From contig JAJKJG010000104.1 of the NCBI GenBank assembly GCA_021154065.1, positions 1 to 11,834 on the forward strand: DNA of 11,834 nucleotides, read 5' to 3'. The DNA is from Methylobacterium sp. Its GTDB lineage: Bacteria; Pseudomonadota; Alphaproteobacteria; Rhizobiales; Beijerinckiaceae. The number at the start of each line of letters is the position of its first letter. Positions within the stretch are counted from its first letter, which is position 1. Both the position numbers and the translations under genes were made by a program. Below, in pieces: positions 6,117-11,834 of the stretch. A model generated the notes under the pieces. That model was not told the origin of the DNA and did no database searches. It worked only from the letters and a program-made list of their open reading frames with translations.

Positions 6117-7244
6117 ATGCGCGCTTTCCTGTTTCGGTTCCTGCGGTCTTGCGTCGTGCGCACGCTCTGCGTCGCGCTGGCGCTGCCCTCCCCGGCGCTC
6201 GCCCTGTCGCGGATCAAGGACTTGGCCGGCGTCGAGGGCGTGCGCCAGAACCAGCTCGTCGGCTACGGCCTCGTCGTCGGCCTCAACGGCACCGGCGATA
6301 CGCTCAACAACACGCCCTTCACCAAGCAGTCGTTGCAGGCGATGCTCGAGCGCCTCGGCGTCAACACCCGCGGCACAACGCTGCGCACCGCCAACGTCGC
6401 CGCCGTGATGGTGACCGCGAACCTGCCCGCCTTCTCGACGCAAGGAACCCGTCTCGACGTCACCGTCTCGGCGCTCGGCGACGCGAAGTCGCTCCAGGGC
6501 GGCACCCTCCTCGTGACCCCGCTTCTCGGCGCCGACGGCGAGGTCTATGCGGTCGCCCAAGGGTCGGTCGCGATCGCCGGCTTCCAGGCCGAGGGCGACG
6601 CGGCGAAGATCACCCGCGGCGTGCCGACCGTCGGGCGGATCTCGAACGGGGCGCTGATCGAGCGCGAGGTCGAGTTCAAGCTCAACGCCCAGAAGGCGCT
6701 CCGTCTCGCGCTGCGCAACCCCGACCTGACGACGGCGAAGCGCATCGCCGCCGCCATCAACGATTTCCTCGGCGCCGACACCGCCGAGCCGACCGACCCC
6801 TCGACGGTGCACATCCAGATCCCGCCGAAGTACCGGGGCAACATGATCCAGCTCCTCACCGAGGTCGAGCAGCTTCGGGTCGAGCCCGACCAGACCGCCA
6901 AGATCGTCATCGACCAGCGCTCCGGCATCATCGTGATGGGCAAGGACGTGCGGGTCTCGACGGTCGCGGTCGCGCAAGGGAACCTGACGGTCACGATCTC
7001 CGAGCAGCCGCAGGTGAGCCAGCCGAACCCGCTGTCGAACGGCGAAACGCGGGTCGTGCCGCGCACCGGCGTCAAGGTCGACACCGGCGACGCCAACAAG
7101 CTTGCCGTCGTCCGCGAGGGTGTGACCCTGCGCGAGCTCGTCGACGGCCTGAATGCGCTCGGCATCGGCCCGCGCGACCTCATCTCGATCCTGCAGGCGA
7201 TCAAAGCCTCGGGCGCGCTGCAAGCCGACATCGAGGTGATGTGA
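6117..7244 (+). CDS. flgI: Flagellar basal-body P-ring protein FlgI
   Basis: FlgI polymerises into the periplasmic P-ring, the bushing around the flagellar rod. The 375-residue product starts with a Sec signal peptide: basic residues, a hydrophobic core (about 12-22), then PSPALA with cleavage predicted after A29. The mature protein opens with SRIKDLAGVEGVRQNQLVGYGLVVGLNGTGD, an FlgI hallmark. Further family blocks are FTKQSLQAMLERLGV, NVAAVMVTANLP, GTRLDVTVSALGDAKSLQGGTLL and, near the end, GVTLRELVDGLNALGIGPRDLISILQAIKASGALQADIEVM. Length is normal and no frame break is seen. I chose ATG 6117 because a perfect GAGGTGA lies 5 nt upstream counted from GAGG; GTG 6111 falls inside that ribosome site. 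The stop overlaps the next start by one base (TGATG), so the two genes are probably translationally coupled. Confidence 0.97.
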   Translation: MRAFLFRFLRSCVVRTLCVALALPSPALALSRIKDLAGVEGVRQNQLVGYGLVVGLNGTGDTLNNTPFTKQSLQAMLERLGVNTRGTTLRTANVAAVMVTANLPAFSTQGTRLDVTVSALGDAKSLQGGTLLVTPLLGADGEVYAVAQGSVAIAGFQAEGDAAKITRGVPTVGRISNGALIEREVEFKLNAQKALRLALRNPDLTTAKRIAAAINDFLGADTAEPTDPSTVHIQIPPKYRGNMIQLLTEVEQLRVEPDQTAKIVIDQRSGIIVMGKDVRVSTVAVAQGNLTVTISEQPQVSQPNPLSNGETRVVPRTGVKVDTGDANKLAVVREGVTLRELVDGLNALGIGPRDLISILQAIKASGALQADIEVM

Positions 7245-7576
7245 TGCGGGCAGCGGCGAATGGCGAAGCGCAGGCGGCGAAGGCTCTCCCATCTGCCATT
7301 CGCAATTCGCCATTCGCCGCGCCCGCCGACAAGGCGAAAAAGACGGCCCAGGATTTCGAGACGATGTTCCTCGAGCAGACCCTCGAGCGGGTGTTCGCGT
7401 CGAGCGGCACGGAGGGGCCGCTCGGCGACAACGGCACCGGCGGCGCGGTCTACCGCTCGATGCTGGTCAAGGAATACGCCGGCGGCATCGCGAAGGCCGG
7501 CGGCGTCGGCATCGCGAGCCAGATCTACCGCGAGCTCTTGAAGCTGCAAGAGGGCCCCCATGCCAGAAACGCCTGA
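7244..7576 (+). CDS. cheL: Rod-binding protein, CheL/FlgJ N-terminal-domain family
   Basis: A 110-residue protein with the rod-binding domain shared by the FlgJ N-terminus and the alphaproteobacterial single-domain CheL. The domain covers about residues 33-101, with AQDFETMFLEQTLERVF (35-51), GGAVYRSMLVKEYAGGIAKAGG (66-87) and GIASQIYREL (89-98). The peptidoglycan hydrolase domain of gammaproteobacterial FlgJ is absent, as usual in this class. It probably caps or scaffolds rod assembly in the periplasm. It follows flgI with a one-base overlap and its own GAGGTGA 7 nt upstream, and overlaps the next gene by 17 bases. Residues 4-26, before the domain, are encoded by an inverted-repeat segment (7253-7320) and read as low-complexity filler, so this N-terminal tail is probably not conserved. 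Confidence 0.88.
   Translation: MRAAANGEAQAAKALPSAIRNSPFAAPADKAKKTAQDFETMFLEQTLERVFASSGTEGPLGDNGTGGAVYRSMLVKEYAGGIAKAGGVGIASQIYRELLKLQEGPHARNA
7253..7320. repeat. 15-bp perfect inverted repeat inside the cheL coding sequence
   Basis: GCGGCGAATGGCGAA (7253-7267) and TTCGCCATTCGCCGC (7306-7320) are exact inverted copies around a 38-base centre. The right part also contains GCCATTCGC twice in direct order (7295-7303 and 7309-7317). From memory, GCCATTCGC-type units recur in many alphaproteobacterial genomes as small dispersed repeats. The whole unit stays in frame and encodes residues 4-26 of the rod-binding protein. Confidence 0.7.
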
Positions 7577-8027
7577 CATCTCCCGCGTGACGAGCCGGGC
7601 CGGGGCCGAGGACCTCATCGGCTCGGTCCTGTCCGGCATGCGCGAGCTCGAGGCGACGTTGGGCGCGGAGACCGCGCAGGTCCGCGCCGGCAGGATCCGC
7701 GACGGACTTGCGTCGGAAGCGAAAAAGGGCGAGCTCGCGGCGCGCTATCTGCGCGGTCTCGAGGCCGTCAAGGCGAACGCGGTGGCGCTCGCCCGCTTTG
7801 CGCCCGAGGCCGTCGACGGCCTGCGGGCCGCCCACGCCGGTTTCGGCCGCACCGTCGAGGAGAACCGGATCGTGCTCGCGACCGCGCGCGCGGTCTCCGA
7901 AGGACTGATCAAGAGCCTCTCGGAGGAGATCACCCGCGCGTCGCGGCCCATGACCTACGGCCCGGCGACGGGTTTGGGACGATCCGCACCAGCGGCGGCG
8001 CCCCTCGTCGTCTCGCGCAGCCTCTAG
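7560..8027 (+). CDS. flbY: FlbY/FlgN-like flagellar export chaperone
   Basis: A 155-residue, mostly helical protein. A long helix spans about 17-68 with ETAQVRAGRIRDGLASEAKKGELAARYL (37-64), and a second spans about 82-127 with ENRIVLATARAVSEGLIKSL (101-120). The tail PMTYGPATG...PLVVSRSL is typical of alphaproteobacterial proteins annotated FlgN or FlbY. FlgN-type proteins keep hook-associated proteins soluble for flagellar export; that role is known for enterobacterial FlgN and inferred here. The gene starts within the last 17 bases of the rod-binding gene, with AGAGGG just upstream of ATG 7560, so it completes a tightly packed flgI-cheL-flbY operon. It converges on the receiver-domain gene with 30 bases between the stops. 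Confidence 0.82.
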   Translation: MPETPDISRVTSRAGAEDLIGSVLSGMRELEATLGAETAQVRAGRIRDGLASEAKKGELAARYLRGLEAVKANAVALARFAPEAVDGLRAAHAGFGRTVEENRIVLATARAVSEGLIKSLSEEITRASRPMTYGPATGLGRSAPAAAPLVVSRSL

Positions 8028-8057
8028 CGGGCGCGGGACGCGGCGAGCAAGGCCAGC

Positions 8058-8960
8058 TCAGCCCGCGGCTTTGAAAAGGTAGTCGACCCCGGTCTGGTCG
8101 CTCTTCTCGGCTTGGTCGATGGCCTGCAGCAGATAGGGTCGCCACAGCCCGAACAGGTCGTGCAGCGCCAGTTCCAAGGCATGCGGTTCGAACGGCACCG
8201 GCAGATGCGCTGCCACGCCGAGACTCTTCAGGGTGGCGGCTGTGAACCGGTCGTGGTTTCCGAACGTGATGATCTTGGTGCTCGGTGACCGGGCGATCAC
8301 CCGGAGAGCGGTCTCGACCCCACTGCCATCGGCGAGGGCGAGGTTCACGAATGCGATGTCGTAGAACTCCGGCACGAGCGCCTTCAGCGCCTCCCGAGCG
8401 GTGCCCGAAAAATCGAGATTGAGCTTGAAGCTGCTCTGCCGCAGCAGCCGCGCGACGACATCCAAAGTTTTTTGCGAAGACTCAACCAGGAGAACGTTCG
8501 CCGGTTGGCAGGTGCGGTTCCACGCCGCGAGGAAATTGTCCACCTGTGCGGGCCGAAGCGGCTTGAGAAGCACATCGTAAGCACCGATGGCTTGGGCAAC
8601 ACGAGCCCACCGCGGGACGAGGCGATCGGACAGAAGACCGAACAAGGTGGCCCGTTTCCTCAGCTCGCGAACGAAATCCGCGCCGTCCAAGCCTGGCAGG
8701 CATCGGTCGATCAGCGCGATACCGACAGGATGGTCTTCAAGCGCCTTCGACGCTTCGTCGCCATCGCTCGCCTTGACGATCGTGATGGAAGGATAGCTGC
8801 GGCCGACGTACTCGGCGATCGGCGCCTGCGCACTGAGGTCGCGATCGGCGAGGAGAATGTGGCTCGGCGTCGCCGCAGCCGCGGGTTCAGGCTCACCGGG
8901 TCTCGCGCAATAGCCGGAGGTGGCAAACGGGGTTGCCGAGGCGGGTCGGAGGGAACTCAT
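8058..8960 (-). CDS. Response regulator with two receiver domains, the second degenerate
   Basis: A 300-residue protein without a DNA-binding or enzymatic output domain. After a Pro/Ala-rich N-terminal tail (1-32), receiver domain 1 runs from HILLADRD (34-41) through the phosphoacceptor ALIDRCLPGLDG (D85) to YDVLLKPL (K133). Acidic pocket residues D39 and D41 are present, so it should accept a phosphoryl group. Receiver domain 2 starts at NVLLVESS (155-162). The phosphoacceptor site reads AFVNLAL (N206) and the conserved Lys-Pro is replaced (PVPFEP, 254-259), so it should be inactive. The last 25 residues form a tail. Placed among flagellar genes and divergent from a FlaG-like gene, it could act in motility control, but this is inferred only from position. 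ATG 8960 has no clear ribosome site. Confidence 0.82.
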   Translation of the reverse strand: MSSLRPASATPFATSGYCARPGEPEPAAAATPSHILLADRDLSAQAPIAEYVGRSYPSITIVKASDGDEASKALEDHPVGIALIDRCLPGLDGADFVRELRKRATLFGLLSDRLVPRWARVAQAIGAYDVLLKPLRPAQVDNFLAAWNRTCQPANVLLVESSQKTLDVVARLLRQSSFKLNLDFSGTAREALKALVPEFYDIAFVNLALADGSGVETALRVIARSPSTKIITFGNHDRFTAATLKSLGVAAHLPVPFEPHALELALHDLFGLWRPYLLQAIDQAEKSDQTGVDYLFKAAG

Positions 8961-9207
8961 GTCACACGGTCACAAAGCCTGCAGCGGACAAATAATGCGA
9001 ACCGCTCTTACATTTCGTTAAGGTAACAGAGTGTATATCGCGTTCATCGCCAACCCCGGCGAGTATGGATTGCCGGAATCGTTTTGTTCATTGCTCACGG
9101 CACGGGAGCGTTCTCACTCCGATTCACCATGTCTTGAAACTCCCCCTTCAGGTTTCGCCGTTACGTCATGTCCAGGCAGTCAGAACGACTGCGTCTGGGC
9201 ATCCGCC

Positions 9208-9603
9208 ATGGATACCGGCAGCATCGCGAGGATCCCTGCCGTCCCGGCCCCGAGCACGGCGCCGCGGGGTGACGCTGTGCAGGCGGCTCGCGGAGTCGCG
9301 ACCGAGCTTCCGGCCGACGCCGCCGTGCAGCAGGCAGGCGAAGCCGCCGCCACGCGCTTCGACTCGAGCCGCGCCCCGGGGGCGGCCGTCGACCAGGGCC
9401 CGTCCGAGCTCGTCAGGCGCAAGGTCGAGATCGATCCGAGGACCCGGGAGGTCGTGTTCCAGGTGATCGACCGGGAGACCGACCGCGTGATGCGCCAAAC
9501 CCCGGACGAGGCCATCCTGCGGCTGCGGGCCTACATTCGCGAGATGCAGGCCGCCCAGGAAAGCGCCCGCGGAAGCGGACCGCGGATCGAAAAGATCGCC
9601 TGA
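9208..9603 (+). CDS. flaG: FlaG-like flagellar protein
   Basis: A 131-residue protein. Its first half (about 1-65) is Ala/Pro-rich and not conserved in pattern. The second half, SELVRRKVEIDPRTREVVFQVIDRETDRVMRQTPDEAILRLRAYIREM, fits the FlaG domain, where a beta-hairpin 'v.VidreTgevirQ.P.ee.l' is followed by a helix. FlaG proteins are found next to flagellin genes in many bacteria and influence filament length in some. Two flagellin genes follow about 200 bases downstream. The frame is open from 9031, but the extra 59 residues contain scattered Cys and no protein-like pattern, so I take ATG 9208; it lacks a strong ribosome site. A hairpin followed by a T-rich stretch lies just after the stop. 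Confidence 0.75.
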   Translation: MDTGSIARIPAVPAPSTAPRGDAVQAARGVATELPADAAVQQAGEAAATRFDSSRAPGAAVDQGPSELVRRKVEIDPRTREVVFQVIDRETDRVMRQTPDEAILRLRAYIREMQAAQESARGSGPRIEKIA

Positions 9604-9625
9604 GCCTTTCCCTGCTCGGCCGGCT

Positions 9626-9654
9626 GCCCGCGGGCTCGCGGGCCTCTTCTCGTT
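9626..9654 (+). terminator. Possible intrinsic terminator after the FlaG-like gene
   Basis: GCCCGCG (9626-9632) and CGCGGGC (9637-9643) form a perfect 7-bp stem with a 4-base loop, followed by CTCTTCTCGTT. The T content is moderate rather than a true run, so efficiency is uncertain. The position, 22 bases after the flaG stop and before the flagellin leader, supports the call. Confidence 0.45.
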
Positions 9655-9716
9655 GGCCAAAGTGAGCGCGGCTTAGGCCGAGGTTAACCACGTCTCGCGA
9701 GGCCGTCCCGTCTTTA

Positions 9717-9766
9717 CACCTCCTTAGAAGGCGAACGCCGATTGTTCGGACCGCGGGCCCAGGAGG
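9717..9766 (+). promoter_or_regulatory. Anti-Shine-Dalgarno-like element in the region upstream of flagellin 1
   Basis: CACCTCCTTA (9717-9726) equals the conserved end of bacterial 16S rRNA, and AGGAGG (9761-9766), 34 bases later, can pair with its CCTCCT. The AGGAGG has no in-frame gene start at a normal distance. The flagellin itself uses AGAAGGG (9794-9800), 8 nt before ATG 9809. Whether the element is transcribed depends on the unknown start site. Confidence 0.3.
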
Positions 9767-9808
9767 GCGCGCCGGCCAGAAGGCTCGTGAACCAGAAGGG
9801 TCATTTCC

Positions 9809-10666
9809 ATGGACATTTCGCTCACCTCCGGCGTGCGCGCCGCATTGACCTCGATCCAGCAGACGAATGCGGCGGCGCAGGAAGCGCAGCTCCACCTCGC
9901 GACCGGCAAGAAGGTCAACTCCGCCCTCGACAACCCGTCGAACTACTTCACCGCCTCGGCGCTGAGCGGACGCGCCAACGATCTCAGCCGCATCCAGGAC
10001 TCGATCGGCCAGGCTGTGAAGACCCTCGAGGCGGCGAGCAACGGCATCTCGAGCATCTCGAAGCTCGTCGAGACCGCGCAGAGCCTTGCCAACCAGGCGC
10101 TCGACACCACCGACACCGCGACCCGGACGAAGCTCCAGACCCAGTACAACCAGGTCCGCACCCAGATCGACGAGCTGGCGAAGGACTCAGGCTACAACGG
10201 CGTCAACCTCGTCAAGGGGACGCCGGACAACCTCACCGTCATCTTCAACGAGAAGACCGGCGCCGCCCAGAGCAAGCTCGCGATCACCGGCGCCGCCTTG
10301 GACTCGGCGGGTCTTGCCGTCTCGGACGCCGCGACGCTCGATACCGGCACCAACGGCGCCGGCTGGGCGCACGCGACCAACGGCACCACCAACATCAACG
10401 CCTCCCTGACCGAGCTGTCGGCGGCGCTGACGACGCTGCGGACGCAGGCCTCGACGTTCGGCGCCAACCTGACGGTCGTCAAGAACCGGCAGGAGTTCAC
10501 GGCGAGCATGATCAACACGCTCAAGACCGGCGCCGACCAGCTCGTCCTCGCCGACAGCAACGAGGAAGGCGCGAACCTGCTCGCGCTCAACACCCGCGGC
10601 CAGCTCGCCCAGACGGCGCTGCAGCTCGCGGCGCAGCGCGACCAGGCCGTGCTGCGGCTGTTCTGA
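9809..10666 (+). CDS. fliC: Flagellin, copy 1
   Basis: A 285-residue filament subunit, exported through the flagellar type III system. The N-terminal D0/D1 helices (1-130) include SGVRAALTSIQQTN, LATGKKVNSALDNPSNYFTAS (30-50) and LVETAQSLANQAL; the block KDSGYNGVNLVKG (125-137) closes the N-terminal half. The C-terminal D1/D0 region (about 198-285) has TLRTQASTFGANLTVVKNRQEFT and ends QAVLRLF, as flagellins do. Only about 60 variable residues (140-197) separate the halves, so the outer D2/D3 domains are missing. This short type is common in alphaproteobacteria. The start is set by AGAAGGG, 8 nt upstream. It is followed by a strong terminator and by a second flagellin with near-identical blocks, so the pair arose by duplication. 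FlbT encoded downstream may act on its mRNA. The symbol is generic; lineage-specific names may apply. Confidence 0.96.
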   Translation: MDISLTSGVRAALTSIQQTNAAAQEAQLHLATGKKVNSALDNPSNYFTASALSGRANDLSRIQDSIGQAVKTLEAASNGISSISKLVETAQSLANQALDTTDTATRTKLQTQYNQVRTQIDELAKDSGYNGVNLVKGTPDNLTVIFNEKTGAAQSKLAITGAALDSAGLAVSDAATLDTGTNGAGWAHATNGTTNINASLTELSAALTTLRTQASTFGANLTVVKNRQEFTASMINTLKTGADQLVLADSNEEGANLLALNTRGQLAQTALQLAAQRDQAVLRLF

Positions 10667-10692
10667 TCGCCGGAAAGAGGCGCGACGGAAAG

Positions 10693-10718
10693 CGGCGGGG
10701 CCACGGCCCCGCCGTTTT
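10693..10718 (+). terminator. Intrinsic terminator of flagellin 1
   Basis: CGGCGGGGCC (10693-10702) and GGCCCCGCCG (10705-10714) form a perfect GC stem with a tiny loop; in practice this is 9 bp around CACG. It is followed directly by TTTT and then GCGTTTG. It lies 26 bases after the flagellin stop, so the first flagellin is probably a single-gene transcript. Confidence 0.85.
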
Positions 10719-10752
10719 GCGTTTGCGAGTCCTGCTCCGGCGGCGCGGCGCA

Positions 10753-10767
10753 TTAACCGTTCATTAG
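10753..10767 (+). promoter_or_regulatory. CtrA-like box upstream of flagellin 2
   Basis: TTAA (10753-10756), seven bases, TTAG (10764-10767) differs from the CtrA consensus TTAA-N7-TTAA at one base, and the first half reads TTAACC as in known boxes. It is in an AT-rich island between the terminator and the second flagellin, 64 bases before its start codon. Use by CtrA is inference. Confidence 0.4.
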
Positions 10768-10792
10768 CCCTAACGAAGGATTATCGGCGGAA

Positions 10793-10818
10793 CAAACCGG
10801 GGGCCGCCCCGGGGTTTG
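10793..10818 (+). promoter_or_regulatory. GC hairpin directly before the flagellin 2 ribosome site
   Basis: CAAACC (10793-10798) pairs with GGTTTG (10813-10818) and GGGG (10799-10802) with CCCC (10807-10810). This gives 10 base pairs with a 2-base bulge and a 4-base loop. The stem ends 1 base before CGAGG (10820-10824), the ribosome site of ATG 10832. It could limit ribosome access or bind a regulator such as FlbT, encoded downstream. Confidence 0.45.
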
Positions 10819-10831
10819 CCGAGGCTTCGCC

Positions 10832-11650
10832 ATGTCCGACATCACCCTCTCGCGAGGCGTCCGCCAGAACCTCCTCTCGCTGCAGAAGACGGCCGAGCAG
10901 CAGAGCGCGACGCAGATGCGGCTCGCCACCGGCCGCAAGGTGAACTCCGCCCTCGACAATCCGACGAACTTCTTCGTCTCCGAGGGGCTGAAGAGCCGAG
11001 CCTCCGACCTGTCGCGCCTGCTCGACGCGATGGGGCTTGCGGTGAAGACCCTCGAAGCCGCCGACACCGGCATCACCGGGCTGAAGAAGCTCGTCGAAAC
11101 CGCCCAGGCCGTCGCCCGCCAGGCGAAGCTGACGAGCGACCCGACCGCCCGCGCCGCCTACGCGGCCCAGTTCGATGCCCTGCGCACCCAGATCGACGAC
11201 CTTGCCAAGGACTCCGGCTATAACGGCGTCAACCTGATCAAGGGCTCACCCAACAACCTCACCGTCGTGTTCAACGAGCAGAGCACGACCCAGCTCACGG
11301 TGAACGGCGCCGCGCTCGACACCGCTGGGCTCGGCATCGCCGCGAGCGCCAACAACTGGGCCGCCGACGCCGATATTGACGCCGCCCTGACGAACCTCGA
11401 CGCAGCGACCCTGAAGCTGCGCACGCAAGCCTCGACTTTCGGCGCCAACCTGACGGTGATCAAGAACCGGCAGGAGTTCACGAACGGCATGATCCTCTCG
11501 CTGACGACGGGCGCGGACGGCCTCGTGCTCGCCGACCAGAATGAGGAGGGCGCGAACCTTCTCGCCCTCAACACGCGCCAGCAGCTCTCGCAAACGGCAC
11601 TGTCGCTGGCCGCGCAGGCCGATCAAGCCGTGCTCCGGCTGTTCGGCTAA
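10832..11650 (+). CDS. fliC: Flagellin, copy 2
   Basis: A 272-residue flagellin, paralogous to the preceding one. N-terminal blocks are SRGVRQNLLSLQKTAEQQS, LATGRKVNSALDNPTNFFVSEGL (31-53), KTLEAADTGI and KDSGYNGVNLIKG (126-138). The C-terminal half has LRTQASTFGANLTVIKNRQEFTNGM (196-220) and ends QAVLRLFG. The variable centre is shorter than in copy 1 (about residues 140-185), and outer domains are absent. Some blocks match copy 1 at nearly every residue, including NEEGANLLALNTR, while the flanking helices differ more, which suggests strong constraint or gene conversion. CGAGG lies 7 nt before ATG 10832. The flbT start follows 20 bases after the stop with no terminator between, so the two are probably co-transcribed. 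Two subunits may serve different zones of the filament, as in Caulobacter, but that is inference. Confidence 0.96.
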   Translation: MSDITLSRGVRQNLLSLQKTAEQQSATQMRLATGRKVNSALDNPTNFFVSEGLKSRASDLSRLLDAMGLAVKTLEAADTGITGLKKLVETAQAVARQAKLTSDPTARAAYAAQFDALRTQIDDLAKDSGYNGVNLIKGSPNNLTVVFNEQSTTQLTVNGAALDTAGLGIAASANNWAADADIDAALTNLDAATLKLRTQASTFGANLTVIKNRQEFTNGMILSLTTGADGLVLADQNEEGANLLALNTRQQLSQTALSLAAQADQAVLRLFG

Positions 11651-11670
11651 AGCGCGCGAAGGAACCCGCC

Positions 11671-11834
11671 ATGACCCTCAAGGTCGAGCTCAAGCCCGGC
11701 GAGCGGATCATCGTCGGCACCGCCCTCATCCGAAACGGCGAGAGCCGAACCCGCTTCCACATCGAAGGCGAGGCGCCGATCCTGCGCGAGAAGGACATCC
11801 TGACGCCGGCGACCGCCGACAGCCCGGGGAAGAA
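11671..11834 (+). CDS. flbT: Flagellin mRNA regulator FlbT (partial, C-terminal part outside window)
   Basis: FlbT is an alphaproteobacterial regulator. In Caulobacter it binds the 5' leader of flagellin mRNA and promotes its decay until the hook is complete; in some relatives it acts positively. The 54 visible codons read MTLKVELKPGERIIVGTAL, then RNGESRTRFHIEGEAPILRE and KDILTPATADSPG, which is the strongly conserved FlbT N-terminus. AAGGA (11659-11663) is 7 nt before ATG 11671. It directly follows the second flagellin, as flbT or flaF-flbT does in many relatives. No flaF lies between them here; it may lie beyond the right edge or be absent. The gene reads off the window end. Confidence 0.95.
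   Translation, partial: MTLKVELKPGERIIVGTALIRNGESRTRFHIEGEAPILREKDILTPATADSPGK

Noticed and set aside
6149..7243. Long plus-strand frame through flgI that continues into the rod-binding gene
   Set aside because: It is the out-of-phase shadow of flgI. Its translation is Arg/Pro-rich, and the rod-binding protein has its own start at 7244 with GAGGTGA.
9031..9207. 59-residue upstream extension of the FlaG-like frame
   Set aside because: The composition is unlike a protein from this genome (several Cys, AT-rich codons), and the conserved domain is far downstream. It more likely is promoter DNA.
9718..9744. Possible sigma-28 promoter with GCCGATTG before flagellin 1
   Set aside because: The sequence at the expected -35 position has no TAAA, so only half of the promoter matches.
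10781..10788. GCCGATAA, a sigma-28 -10 match, on the minus strand upstream of flagellin 2
   Set aside because: It points away from the flagellin and no -35 partner was seen at the right distance, so it is probably chance.

Overview
The window reads as a chromosomal segment of a GC-rich alphaproteobacterium, most likely Hyphomicrobiales or a close relative. The evidence is a set of flagellar genes typical of that class (fliX divergent from flgI, a CheL-type rod-binding gene, an FlbY/FlgN-like gene, short 'VNSALDNPxNxF' flagellins and flbT), an alphaproteobacterial dksA, and strong third-position GC bias. I could not assign a genus.

Left part (1-5435). A dksA gene runs off the left edge on the minus strand. 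After about 410 bases without a gene comes a class I SAM-dependent methyltransferase on the plus strand. Next are two divergently transcribed, clearly paralogous membrane-anchored SGNH/DltD-like proteins (1676-2713 minus; 2937-4034 plus), then an MBOAT-family membrane acyltransferase on the minus strand (4062-5435). One MBOAT plus two single-pass GxS...DxxH proteins resembles the two-component logic of DltB/DltD and AlgI/AlgJ/AlgX. I infer that this block acylates, or removes acyl groups from, an extracytoplasmic polymer. The substrate is unknown.

Middle part (5517-8027). fliX (minus) is divergent from an overlapping, translationally linked run of flgI, a CheL/FlgJ-type rod-binding gene and an FlbY/FlgN-like gene (plus). 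A sigma-54-like element lies just before flgI and a CtrA-like box just before fliX. This fits the Caulobacter pattern, in which FliX controls the sigma-54 activator FlbD for middle flagellar genes. The rod-binding gene carries a 15-bp perfect inverted repeat inside its N-terminal coding sequence.

Right part (8058-11834). A minus-strand protein has two receiver domains, the second without its phosphoacceptor. A FlaG-like gene is divergent from it. Then follow two tandem flagellin genes, the first ended by a strong intrinsic terminator, and flbT, which runs off the right edge. Both flagellin leaders contain features of possible interest for post-transcriptional control: a segment like the 16S rRNA 3' end before the first, and a GC hairpin touching the Shine-Dalgarno sequence of the second. 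FlbT, known in Caulobacter as a flagellin mRNA regulator, is encoded next to them. All family names come from reading the protein sequences; no database search was run.
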